Shown here piece after piece: positions 17,437 to 25,580 of a stretch of 64,000 nucleotides of DNA. Source of the DNA: a virus. Position 1 is the stretch's first letter. The number at the start of each line of letters is the position of its first letter. Position numbers and translations under genes: made by a program. The stretch is from positions 33,790 through 97,789 of the IMG/VR virus record IMGVR_UViG_3300007539_000011. One strand, given 5' to 3'. The notes under the pieces were generated by a model. The model was not told the DNA's origin. It ran no database searches and saw only the letters and a program-made list of their open reading frames with translations.

Positions 17437-19566
17437 CTACTTCTTTCTTTTAGCTTTGCCTTTGGACTTGCGCTCTAGGGCTGCGCGCAACGCTGGAATA
17501 CCTACAGCTGCAGCGCCGGTAGCTGCAAGAGCGCCTCCGACTGTATATGGGTTATCAACTGCGTAGTTGCTAGCGCTACGTAGGCCGCGCATAGCGCTAT
17601 CTCCTAGTGATGACCCAGTTGCGGCTAAGTACCTTCCAGCCTGGCCTAGTAGGTTAGCTTCATCAGAAAAAGGCGTAGTCAGTGTTTGCTGTACGCTCTC
17701 AGCTGCACTGTCTATTGGGCTTCTATCTCTGTTATAGAGGTATAGAGCTGTGCCTAGACCAGTAGCGCCTACTGCAGCTTTACCCGCATCGCCAGCGGCC
17801 GCGCGTAAGGCTTGCTCTTGAGCATCTAAAAGATCCCTAGAGTACTGCTCCTGGGCTGTATTGAACTGCTGGGTATACTCATCTTTGACCTGCTTTCGGG
17901 TGCTCTTGGTCTTTGCTTGACCCTTAAGCTCCTTTAGCTGTTGCTTCAAGAAATCTCTTCTAGACTGGTCACCAGCGGAGAGGGTTTTTTGGCTAACTAA
18001 GTCCTTAAGATCTTTCTCCATGCGCTGAACTTGCCTTGTAGCCTTATCCCTGCGCTTTACTACTTCTTCAGCTACTGCTTTAGTGTCTTCAGCTAGGTTC
18101 TTTGGGGCTGATTTCCCTGCTGCCCTTAGGCGGCCTGCAGCCGTATACCGCTTTGCTAGCATATCTAAGAGGCTAGCAGTCTTTGGCATCTCAGGGGCTA
18201 CAGGCTGAGAGATATTAACCTGGCCAAGTAGCTGAGGGGCAGCAGCCTGGGCTTCTTCAGCGCTGTACCCCATGTTAGTGAGGTAAGCCACGATCTCGTT
18301 GTAGCTCTGGTTGTAGGCTTCTAGCTGCTTGTCGTACTCAAGTTGCTCTGGAGTTTTATCCGGAATGGCTTCAACCTGAGGGGCCGCTGCTTCTGGGCTA
18401 GCATACATTTGGCTGTACGCTGAGTACACCTCTTCTGGGCTGTAACCCATGGAGATATAATCTTCTGGGCTGTAGGTTTGTACCTGAGGCTCGTAGCCCA
18501 TAGACGAGTAGCCCTGCTGGGTGTCGAAGGTAACCTCTGGCTCATAGCCCATAGAAGCGTACTGGTCTTGGGAGTAAGAGGGCTCTGCCTCGTAAGCCAT
18601 GTTGATGTAGTCTTCTGGGCTGTAAGTCTGAACCTCGGGCTCGTAACCCATAGTCTCATACTCTGAAGGAGCAGAGCTAAACATGTAGTTCTGCATAGTC
18701 TCTTTAGGTGCGTAGTAATTAGCCATGCCGTCGGCGGGCTCTGGCTGGTACTCCTCCAGATCTTCATTCTCGTACATGGGCTCGTAGTCAGAGACTGCGG
18801 CCAGCTTAAAGAGGTCTCTAGCGGACCGAAATCTGTTGCTACTACCCATAATAACTATCTCCATTGATGACTGCTTAATAAGTGAACTCGCAGCGAGGTT
18901 AAGGGCTCTCATGGCCTGAAGTCGTTGGTGATCCGCCTGCTCGGCAGCGTTAAGTACTCTGCCCATACGCTTCTCTAGGTACTCCCTGTCCGAGAGTAGC
19001 CGCTTATTCTTACGCCTAGAGACCCGCTCTACTATGTTTTTTATATCTCTGTACTCACCGACTCCTTGACCTAGGAGCCTTTGGTCTACGTACACGCTGG
19101 AGTTACGGTCCCACTTCTGATTGCCTAACTCAGCTGCGGCATATCCAGGGTCGTAAAACACACCGCCGCCAACTGATGGCGCGCGCCTATCAGCGGGGTC
19201 TGTCCAACCATGAGTTCGCAATGCTGCAGTTACAACCCTCGATTGAGTGCCTGGGACAGAGTACGTTTGGCTAATCCCCTGCTGTATCTGAGCGATGCCC
19301 TTGCCAGTAGCAGAGGGGGCTGCCGGAGGAGGAGTAAGGTTCTCCTTGAGAGGGGCTGGCTCAGGCTTTCCTAATGGTACCGCTACTTGAGGCTCTGGCT
19401 CTCCCATAGGTACTGGAGGTGCAAGCGCCTGGTTGGGTTGCGCGGGCATATCATCTTTGAGACCGGGCTCTTGCATCGCGCTATTATTCTGGCGCCCGAT
19501 CTCCTGAGCAAGTTTCTCATCCTGCTCATGATCATAAGGATCGCCGTCCATAGTAAGGTAAGGCAT
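17437..19566 (-). CDS. Tyr/Pro/Glu-repeat protein with KTAS motif, probable virion protein (709 aa)
   Basis: The N-terminal 130 residues are Pro/Gln rich and disordered. Residues about 260-400 hold five or so imperfect repeats around MGYEPEVQTYSPEDYI, giving a tyrosine-rich acidic region (nucleotides about 18370-18680). MPKTASLLDML near residue 465 carries the phage's KTAS motif. A coiled coil and two Ala/Gly hydrophobic stretches follow, with a Lys-rich end (KSKGKAKRKK). No enzyme domain is seen. The layout fits an internal or decoration protein. It is convergent with the dCMP deaminase and separated from it by two bases. Confidence 0.65.
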   Translation of the reverse strand: MPYLTMDGDPYDHEQDEKLAQEIGRQNNSAMQEPGLKDDMPAQPNQALAPPVPMGEPEPQVAVPLGKPEPAPLKENLTPPPAAPSATGKGIAQIQQGISQTYSVPGTQSRVVTAALRTHGWTDPADRRAPSVGGGVFYDPGYAAAELGNQKWDRNSSVYVDQRLLGQGVGEYRDIKNIVERVSRRKNKRLLSDREYLEKRMGRVLNAAEQADHQRLQAMRALNLAASSLIKQSSMEIVIMGSSNRFRSARDLFKLAAVSDYEPMYENEDLEEYQPEPADGMANYYAPKETMQNYMFSSAPSEYETMGYEPEVQTYSPEDYINMAYEAEPSYSQDQYASMGYEPEVTFDTQQGYSSMGYEPQVQTYSPEDYISMGYSPEEVYSAYSQMYASPEAAAPQVEAIPDKTPEQLEYDKQLEAYNQSYNEIVAYLTNMGYSAEEAQAAAPQLLGQVNISQPVAPEMPKTASLLDMLAKRYTAAGRLRAAGKSAPKNLAEDTKAVAEEVVKRRDKATRQVQRMEKDLKDLVSQKTLSAGDQSRRDFLKQQLKELKGQAKTKSTRKQVKDEYTQQFNTAQEQYSRDLLDAQEQALRAAAGDAGKAAVGATGLGTALYLYNRDRSPIDSAAESVQQTLTTPFSDEANLLGQAGRYLAATGSSLGDSAMRGLRSASNYAVDNPYTVGGALAATGAAAVGIPALRAALERKSKGKAKRKK
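18370..18690 (-). repeat. In-gene repeats encoding MGYEPEVQTYSPEDY units
   Basis: Repeated 60-90 base units such as the one giving YSPEDYISMGY recur within the 709-residue gene. The nucleotides are similar enough to suggest recent tandem duplication. Confidence 0.75.
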
Positions 19567-19584
19567 AGTAACTCCTGAGAGTAT

Positions 19585-19594
19585 GTCTTTATAA
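19585..19594 (-). promoter_or_regulatory. Late-type promoter motif TATAAAGACA
   Basis: On the minus strand TTTATAAAGACATAC lies about 20-30 bases upstream of the ATG at 19566 and is the closest match here to the T4 late promoter core TATAAATA. Confidence 0.45.
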
Positions 19595-19634
19595 ATGTTA
19601 TGAAGAAGGATAATAGCGGGAAAGTAAAGAGAGT

Positions 19635-19667
19635 GTCCTCCCTATAATTAGGCAAAGAGAGGAGGAC
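19635..19667 (+). promoter_or_regulatory. Inverted repeat that could hide the ribosome site of the holin-like gene
   Basis: GTCCTCC (19635-19641) can pair with GGAGGAC (19661-19667), which contains the Shine-Dalgarno sequence four bases before ATG 19671. A TATAAT-like hexamer lies between the arms, so the hairpin forms only if transcription starts farther upstream. Confidence 0.45.
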
Positions 19668-19670
19668 TGT

Positions 19671-20306
19671 ATGTGGTCTGATAAGGGTAAACGTTCGTGG
19701 CTGGCCAGCTTTGTGTTCCTGACACTCGTGGTTGGCCTTATATTCTTTCTAACCTTCCTAGAGGTTCCTGATAAAAATAAAGACCTCATCACCAGCATTA
19801 TAGGGATGATCGTCGGCAGCATCAGCACTGTGATCTCGATCTTTGTAGGTAGAGATCCGGATGATGTCAAAGACCTAAAAGAGGCTATACAAGAGCTTAA
19901 CAGTGACCGTAATGCGCTCATAGAGAGGCTGCGAGACGCCCAGCTAGATAAAGAGACTCTGCGCAAGCAGCTTGAGGCACTACAGACTCAGGTGATTGAG
20001 AGGCTCAGTATCTTTGTTGGAGAACACAGGCTAGCCGAAGTGGGCGGAGCAGACATACAGTTAAGCCCAGAGGTAGAGCGCTGGATGCCTAAGCCGCACG
20101 AGACGCCCATGCCTAACTCGGTAAGTCCGCTACCACGAAAGCATACTCAGCGCAACCCTACTCCTCCGGTGCCCTCTGGAGGCAGAGTCCCCTCAACGCA
20201 GCCTCCAGGGTCTAGCCCGGCGGTCCAGCCTCAAAAAGCTCCTAAGCCAGAGAAGCAAGAGCCCCTTGATGATTGGATGGATCTCTTTGGTAAGCCAGAG
20301 GACTAG
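19671..20306 (+). CDS. Holin-like membrane protein with coiled coil (211 aa)
   Basis: Two membrane spans lie near residues 9-28 (ASFVFLTLVVGLIFFLTFL) and 38-59 (ITSIIGMIVGSISTVISIFV), followed by a coiled coil (about 65-110) and a Pro/Lys-rich tail. This layout is common in phage holins and holin-like proteins, where the spans form the lesion. It has a strong GAGGAGGA ribosome site inside a possible hairpin. No lysin sits beside it, so the assignment is moderate. A membrane scaffold is an alternative. Confidence 0.5.
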   Translation: MWSDKGKRSWLASFVFLTLVVGLIFFLTFLEVPDKNKDLITSIIGMIVGSISTVISIFVGRDPDDVKDLKEAIQELNSDRNALIERLRDAQLDKETLRKQLEALQTQVIERLSIFVGEHRLAEVGGADIQLSPEVERWMPKPHETPMPNSVSPLPRKHTQRNPTPPVPSGGRVPSTQPPGSSPAVQPQKAPKPEKQEPLDDWMDLFGKPED

Positions 20307-20341
20307 CCTATCCTTTGGTCTTTAACCAGGGGAGGCTAATC

Positions 20342-20437
20342 ATGGATGTAATACTTCCAGTATCTGTACTGGCTGCCGCCTACTGCAGCATTATTCTAGA
20401 AGCTGTTAAAGAGTACCGTAGGCGGTCTGAAAGCTAA
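20342..20437 (+). CDS. Very small membrane protein (31 aa)
   Basis: The ATG follows CAGGGGAGGCTAATC. The 31 residues start with a hydrophobic span (VILPVSVLAAAYCSIILEAV) and end in a basic tail. It lies just downstream of the holin-like gene and could be a small lysis regulator. It is convergent with the ribbon-helix-helix-like gene. Confidence 0.55.
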   Translation: MDVILPVSVLAAAYCSIILEAVKEYRRRSES

Positions 20438-20446
20438 AAAATAGAG

Positions 20447-20929
20447 TTACTCCTCAGAAGAGTTAACTCTACTCATAATCTCTAGGTCCTCTGCGCTAAG
20501 AGAAGCTCTTAGGATCTTATGTAAGGCCTCCGAGTGGGGGCCTGGAACCTCCGGTTCCTGCGTCCACGCTAGCGGAGCGTCCTGAGCCTTTAATACTGGC
20601 TCTAAGTCTGGCTCTAAGCCTGTATCTAATATCTCAGGAAGAAAGTCCTCGGTATCCAGAGGAGTATCTTCCTCAGGTGTACTTTCCGGAATCCTTGCCG
20701 CGGATAATACGCCTGGGTTGAACTCACGTAATGCGATGTAGATGAGCGTACGTATAACCAGGCTAGGAGTGACCTTAAAGTCAGACTCTAACGCCAACGC
20801 ATCGGCTAGGTTACCCAGTTCTTCGCGCTGAGCGCGGGTTAATCGAAAAGAAGTGACGGTAATATCGCCGTGGGCCGTAAGTTTAAGCTGTCGGTCCATA
20901 TCTAACAATAGTTTTCTGGTTATCTTCAA
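20447..20929 (-). CDS. Ribbon-helix-helix-like DNA-binding protein (160 aa)
   Basis: Residues about 22-72 fit a ribbon-helix-helix fold: a strand (ITVTSFRLT), a helix (RAQREELGNLADALALE), a turn and a second helix (VTPSLVIRTLIYIALREF). The remaining 85 residues are acidic and Pro-rich, probably disordered. Such proteins bind palindromic or repeated DNA sites as repressors or as partition and replication factors. Its upstream region is the TACTTTCCG repeat block, which makes these repeats its likely targets. The fold is inferred from pattern only. Confidence 0.6.
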   Translation of the reverse strand: MKITRKLLLDMDRQLKLTAHGDITVTSFRLTRAQREELGNLADALALESDFKVTPSLVIRTLIYIALREFNPGVLSAARIPESTPEEDTPLDTEDFLPEILDTGLEPDLEPVLKAQDAPLAWTQEPEVPGPHSEALHKILRASLSAEDLEIMSRVNSSEE

Positions 20930-21890
20930 GGCTAGGAGCCTCCTCTCTCGTTTTGCATTATTGCAGTACTTTAAGTAGCAATATCAGATTGTATTATGTG
21001 TAGTTTAGCATACTTAAGTCTAAAATACAAAAGTTCAGTGTCGATACTTTCCGGAAAATAGATGTTCAGTAGTAAAATGCATTACGTAATGCATTTTTGC
21101 TACATCTAGGTTACACACACATGTAACTAAACGTCGTAGACTGTATACAATTTCTGCTACATCTATGTATACTTTCCGTTTTTCCGTTATACTTTCCGGA
21201 AAATAGGTCTGAATAATATCATACACTTAACTGTACTTTCCGTTTTTTCCGCCTATTTTCCGAAATGGATTTCCTTTTTAATATCATATAGTTACAGCGA
21301 AAAATGGCCTACTTTCCGTTTTTTTCGGAAAATACCTATATATAGGTACTGAGCCCTACTTTTTTTTTCACTCGCCAAAGGGGCCCGTGAGGGGTACTAA
21401 AAATAGTTTAATTTTTTTACTTCCTGTATAGGTGTTCAGGTGAGTATATATCGTACTACCTACTGTAATAACCCTTAGCTTTGGACTTAGGCTTAAGTTT
21501 GCATGTAAGGGCAGTAGTTGGACTCCAGAGTATACACAAAGAGTCAACAACTAACTTAAAAAACCAGTAATTCCCTCGCGCGTAACGTATATATAGGTAT
21601 ATAAGTATTTCCCTGAAAAAGAGGAAAATAGGGTAAAATAGGGGCTAACCCCATAGAATCACTGGGAAAATACTTTCCGGAAAGTATAAACAGAAAACGG
21701 AAAGTAGCCGTAAGTCTATGTAATTGTTAAGATCTATTTTCCGGAAAGTATGGACCAAAAACGGAAAGTATACATAGATGTATCTTTTGCTCAGCCTACT
21801 TTCCGGAAAGTAGAGCTAAAAAAACGGAAAGTATACATTCCAGTAGCAAAAGCAGCCTTCAACTACTTTCCGTAATACAAAACCCTCGGA
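20930..21890. repeat. AT-rich non-coding block of TACTTTCCG iterons; candidate origin or partition site
   Basis: About 17 copies of the half-site TACTTTCCG (or TATTTTCCG) and its complement lie between 21045 and 21872. Full palindromes TACTTTCCGGAAAGTA occur at 21671 and 21797, with close variants at 21045, 21190 and 21735. On the right side a unit of palindrome, spacer and CGGAAAGTA is repeated three times, starting at 21671, 21735 and 21797. The block is AT-rich with poly-T runs and has further short repeats (TGCTACATCTA near 21097 and 21154). The short open frames inside it are ordinary chance frames. Confidence 0.8.
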
Positions 21891-22901
21891 TCACCTAAAT
21901 ACAACGCTAAGAGTCCGGTTCCGTATGTTGGCCAGCCTGTCACAGTCATATACTGACAGCTCAACCCTGGAGGCTAGCCCATAGCCTCCAGCCTTCGACC
22001 AGATATCAAAGGCGTCCTCCGGATGCGGGTACTCGGTAGCGGTATGCAGTCGGCCTCTTACGACTTCATGCTCGCCCTCTAGCTTTGGCTCACCGTTGCA
22101 CAGCAGCTTATCTATTGTCATAGTGAAGACCTCCAGCAGCATGTTCCTCTTATGACGTTCGCTGCCGCCGCCAATCTTAGAGAAGTCATCTTCAGATATA
22201 CTGCCGTAGATCAGCTTACTGTAGTAGATAGAGTGAAAGAACTCTGAGCACGTACTTAAGGGTTTCTTCCAAAGTCTATCCTCTGAAGGTATATCCTCTA
22301 CAAACTCCCCGCCCTCTCTGTCGCACATATAGACTTTGATCTTTACGGTGTCAGTCTCTGCGTCCCAGAAAAGATCGGAGATTGTCTTACGACCCTCTAT
22401 GTAGCCCACACCCTTATTTACTGTGTAGAGTACGCTTCCATTCGGATATATATGAAAGACGCAGAACCTACTCTCTAGCTGAGGGAGCGCCTTGAGGCAC
22501 ACAGCTCTGCCGTAGGTATATACCGGAAGTTCATGCATCGGAGTCTCCCGGTAGTAAGGGGACACTGCAGGTACGTAATACAGTATGTTTCCGCACGGAT
22601 CATTAGAGTCCCTCTCATCCAGGTACTCTCCTACGTACTCATCTAGGTCCCACTCGTTACTAGGGTCGAACATAGCGATGTACTTAGGGTCGTCCGCAGC
22701 AGCCCAACCCGAGTAGATCGGATCTCTTAGCTCAGGCTTCCAGTAGCTTGCTTCCGCAGAGTAGACAGCACTCTTTACTGCTTTGATACTACTTCCACCT
22801 CTAACGTTATCTCTAGCGATAACTGGCATTCTATTATCTTGAGTAAACGCAAACCCATATAGGCTCGCCATAAAAGGGCTGAAATCAAATGGTCTTTTCA
22901 C
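21891..22901 (-). CDS. Unknown protein beside repeat block (336 aa)
   Basis: The frame is open upstream to ATG 22961, but GTG 22901 follows CGGAGAGTTAGCA, a much better ribosome site, and the upstream part overlaps the 3' end of the structured RNA. The protein has mixed alpha/beta composition with many aromatic and acidic residues, without transmembrane segments. No known motif was recognised. Neighbours are the iteron block downstream and the structured RNA upstream, so a replication or early function is possible. Confidence 0.65.
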   Translation of the reverse strand: MKRPFDFSPFMASLYGFAFTQDNRMPVIARDNVRGGSSIKAVKSAVYSAEASYWKPELRDPIYSGWAAADDPKYIAMFDPSNEWDLDEYVGEYLDERDSNDPCGNILYYVPAVSPYYRETPMHELPVYTYGRAVCLKALPQLESRFCVFHIYPNGSVLYTVNKGVGYIEGRKTISDLFWDAETDTVKIKVYMCDREGGEFVEDIPSEDRLWKKPLSTCSEFFHSIYYSKLIYGSISEDDFSKIGGGSERHKRNMLLEVFTMTIDKLLCNGEPKLEGEHEVVRGRLHTATEYPHPEDAFDIWSKAGGYGLASRVELSVYDCDRLANIRNRTLSVVFR

Positions 22902-22924
22902 TGCTAACTCTCCGTATATACTAA

Positions 22925-23950
22925 AAAAAAAGATCTCTCTAGGTGTAGCGTCCGGTGACATTCCCAGTCGTGGCGACTGGGAGATGTTGCCTAGCAGATA
23001 GAAAAGTTACGCCTAAGCGTCAGTTTTCTGTCTGAGCAAATGCGCCTGTTAGTACTTATAGCCGGAGTTACCCCGACCTAGCATCAGAGATCTTCTAAGT
23101 GTACGTGTGTACCTGTAGAGGTATTTTCTACGGGTCTCTTTCACTTTACCTAGCGGCGACGTACCTTCGCCATAACTCAAGATCCTCTAAGCGTAGCTTT
23201 CCCTGAGGACAGAGCTCGATTGCGCGAGCTCAGGCCGTAGGGGACGGGGCAACTACTACTCCAGGGTAGTGCCCCGCTCTGCTACTATACGAGCTTAAAC
23301 CAGTGGTTGATGTAACCTCAACCTGATTCTCAGGGTTCTCGAATTTAGTTTAGTGGACTGATTTTATCTCAGCAGTATTACAACAGAATCCTCTAGATGT
23401 AGCTGTTCGTGCCAGGTGGTCGTCTCTACCGACCAAAACCTGGAACAGACGGACATATGTCAATATGTCCGGGTGCCGAACGTACTGCCAATAACAGAGT
23501 GTCTGAAGTAGCTTCAGACTAACCTCAGGATTCTTACATCGCCCTCTAGTTGCTAGGTTTCTTATCCGGCGGTGGACACACGGGTCACCCGCCGGATAAG
23601 GCATCGTTCTTTCGTCCTCCGAAAAATGATGGAATCCTAACGCCTCGACTATAGCTATAGCTGAAGTGGCTCCAGCCTAATATCAGGGCGGGTGCCTCTA
23701 CTTTCTAGCTTAAATTTATTAATGGCTAATTAATAAATTTAGCAAGTAGTGAGCAGAGACCTGCACATTGTATTAGCCTCGGTGTGCCTCCGAGTTGTAC
23801 CTCAGGCAGCCGCCTACATGTCTAAGTAGACTAGCATTATATTGCGAGATCTTAGAACGACCTCCAGCAGGGGTAACCCCTGCCTGCATCGCGGCATAAA
23901 GTGGTACTAGCTTTACCGGGACGTGACCCCGGCGGCTCTATTAGTAAGGA
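22925..23950 (-). ncRNA. Large structured non-coding RNA candidate (about 1 kb)
   Basis: No convincing gene fills this kilobase, yet it is packed with long stem-loops. Clear hairpins lie at 22962-22982 (9 bp), 23212-23231, 23246-23275, 23412-23443, 23450-23471 (9 bp), 23501-23519 (8 bp), 23562-23599 (11 bp), 23711-23741 (13 bp) and 23867-23883. Both flanking genes are on the minus strand, and a nine-T run at 22931-22923 would end a minus-strand transcript, so that strand is favoured. Size, density of stems and a phage genome with tRNAs recall the ornate large RNAs GOLLD and ROOL, but I cannot match either consensus from memory. Confidence 0.65.
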
Positions 23951-23957
23951 GAGCCTG

Positions 23958-24632
23958 CTAGGTCCCTCCCTCTACTAACGAGAGAAGGATCTGCTCCGGG
24001 TGGACTACTACTCCGGAAGCAGAGAACTCAAGGGTAAGAGACCGGCCGTCCAGCCCATCGTCCCGAAGGTGATGGTACATGTCCTTGTCGATCTTTCTTC
24101 CTCGGTAGAAGTACTCTACCTTTAGCCCAGACAGCGGGTCAAGCTCTGATCGACCGGACCCGGCAACCTCCTCAGAAGCGGTTCCCTCCAGGCGAGAGAT
24201 GACGCTATTGCAGGCCTCAACAAGCTTAGGAGTCGCTCCCCACACGTAGGCTCCCATGTAGGTGAGGTACCCCTTCTTGCTGAGCCAAGAGAAGGCGTGA
24301 GTGCCGTCATGGCCAGCCGTCTCATTTCTATGCCTGTGAGAGCTATCGCAGAGAAACTCATCATTCAGCATCGGGAAGATCTCATCATCCACGTTCTGCC
24401 GGATCTGAGGCCCCATGTACCCTCTAGTACGTAGAAAGGTAGTCGCGCCATTGATCATCTGAATAAGGATACTGGCGAGACCTGTGGCTGCTGCCCAGGA
24501 CTGTGTGTTTGTGAACTCGTCACAAATGATATGGGCAATGACCTCTTCTTGTAGGATAGTGGAGTGCTCCTCATTACTCATATCGACTCTGATACCAGAG
24601 TTATTAAGAGATATAGGCTGTGCGTTAGGCAT
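23958..24632 (-). CDS. Unknown protein upstream of structured RNA (224 aa)
   Basis: The frame is open to a GTG at 24815, but ATG 24632 follows GGAGGAAAAAACGCT and is preferred. The far upstream part contains a hairpin (GCTGAGG/CCTCAGC) and looks like a leader. The protein starts MPNAQPISLNNSGIRVDMSN, has a central helical part and a His-rich stretch (SSHRHRNETAGHDGTHAF), and no recognised domain. It is driven by a TATAAGAATT motif at 24855-24864 and is followed directly by the structured RNA. Confidence 0.65.
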   Translation of the reverse strand: MPNAQPISLNNSGIRVDMSNEEHSTILQEEVIAHIICDEFTNTQSWAAATGLASILIQMINGATTFLRTRGYMGPQIRQNVDDEIFPMLNDEFLCDSSHRHRNETAGHDGTHAFSWLSKKGYLTYMGAYVWGATPKLVEACNSVISRLEGTASEEVAGSGRSELDPLSGLKVEYFYRGRKIDKDMYHHLRDDGLDGRSLTLEFSASGVVVHPEQILLSLVEGGT

Positions 24633-24854
24633 AGCGTTTTTTCCTCCAGCTGGAAGGATATAGGGTATAATCTCCCCTAGGTATAGTTGGCGGATCCTTC
24701 CGCGCGGAGGTTTGCGTAGGAATACGTAGTATTCTCGTAGCAACTCGTAGCTTCGGAGGGAGAGCTGACTGTACTGTGAAGTCAACGTTCCGGAAAGCTG
24801 AGGTAACCTCAGCACTATCTCGGGAGATTGACCTGAGCTAAGGCGCCCAGATCA

Positions 24855-24864
24855 AATTCTTATA
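24855..24864 (-). promoter_or_regulatory. Late-type promoter motif TATAAGAATT
   Basis: The minus strand reads GTTATAAGAATTTGAT upstream of the 23958-24632 gene and, beyond it, the structured RNA. It matches the YATAAGNAT consensus. Confidence 0.5.
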
Positions 24865-24869
24865 ACAAA

Positions 24870-25244
24870 TTAATCCTGATTTTTGCGCGCAGGCATCTTT
24901 GTCTTTGCGCCTACTTTTCTGTAAGCCTCATCAAGCACATCTACTCCGAGGGCAGACGACTTCCAGTAATGGTCCGGTGCGGTCAGAGCCCAAGCAATCA
25001 GGGTAGTTACTCTCTCTACGTACTCAGAGTCCTCAACCATCATATAGTAAGGGACAAGGATCTTCAGGTCCATGCCATCACCGTCCTCTGAGTCCCCATA
25101 GGTTACAACTAGGTCCTGCTTTGAGACTTGAGCTATGTTTGGGTCTACGGCACCCAATAGCTTTCTAAGGGTCTCTAATATCCTAAGAAAGAAAAGTATA
25201 ACTCTGAACTTAATTACTTTTATTACGCTTTCTTTTTCTGGCAC
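24870..25244 (-). CDS. Unknown protein (124 aa)
   Basis: GTG 25244 follows AAGGAGGCTAGGC, an excellent ribosome site, whereas the longer ATG at 25271 lacks one, so I start at the GTG. The N-terminus is hydrophobic and basic (VIKVIKFRVILFFLRILE). The rest is soluble with an acidic loop. It overlaps the upstream zinc-finger gene by 35 bases. No family recognised. Confidence 0.65.
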   Translation of the reverse strand: MPEKESVIKVIKFRVILFFLRILETLRKLLGAVDPNIAQVSKQDLVVTYGDSEDGDGMDLKILVPYYMMVEDSEYVERVTTLIAWALTAPDHYWKSSALGVDVLDEAYRKVGAKTKMPARKNQD

Positions 25245-25572
25245 GCCTAGCCTCCTTGTTCCTCTGCTCATAGTTCCATCTTGCGGACCTTAGCCTGCAC
25301 TGATCCCCACAGTATTTCCTGCCAGGAGCTTGAGGCAAGTCGCACTTAAAGAAAGAGCACACGGGAACCTCCGTAGGCTCACATACGGGCTCTGGGAGGG
25401 CTTCCTTGGGGGGCTCGGCCACGGGCTCAGGCTCAACGTAAGGGCCTCTGCCTGGGCAACCCAAAAAGAAGCACTCCTTAAACTTCCTTGGAAATCTAAA
25501 CTTTTGGAGCTGGTCCCTACAGATCCATTCCTCTCCGTACCAAATGACTTTGCAGGGTGGCTTTGTATTCAT
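25210..25572 (-). CDS. Zinc-finger-like small protein (120 aa)
   Basis: A Cys cluster, CSFFKCDLPQAPGRKYCGDQC (spacing C-x4-C-x10-C-x3-C; quoted only to show the cysteines), is followed by a basic helix, the look of a treble-clef or zinc-ribbon finger with RKYCGDQCRLRSARWNY. A Pro/Glu linker (residues about 45-72) separates it from an N-terminal part with two more Cys. The C-terminus is very basic (RRARKRKRNKSN), suggesting nucleic-acid binding. Confidence 0.65.
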   Translation of the reverse strand: MNTKPPCKVIWYGEEWICRDQLQKFRFPRKFKECFFLGCPGRGPYVEPEPVAEPPKEALPEPVCEPTEVPVCSFFKCDLPQAPGRKYCGDQCRLRSARWNYEQRNKEARRARKRKRNKSN

Positions 25573-25580
25573 ATGTGTAC

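Noticed and set aside
21035-21550. Two short minus-strand open frames in the repeat block (63 and 60 codons)
   Set aside because: They lie in AT-rich iteron DNA, lack ribosome sites, and their codons are dictated by the repeats.
20930-21890. CRISPR array
   Set aside because: The half-sites are 9-16 bases, palindromic and unevenly spaced, with no 25-40-base repeats or unique spacers.
23350-23604. 84-codon minus-strand frame in the structured region
   Set aside because: Its sequence is interrupted by long perfect stems, there is no ribosome site, and its composition does not resemble protein; better explained by RNA structure.
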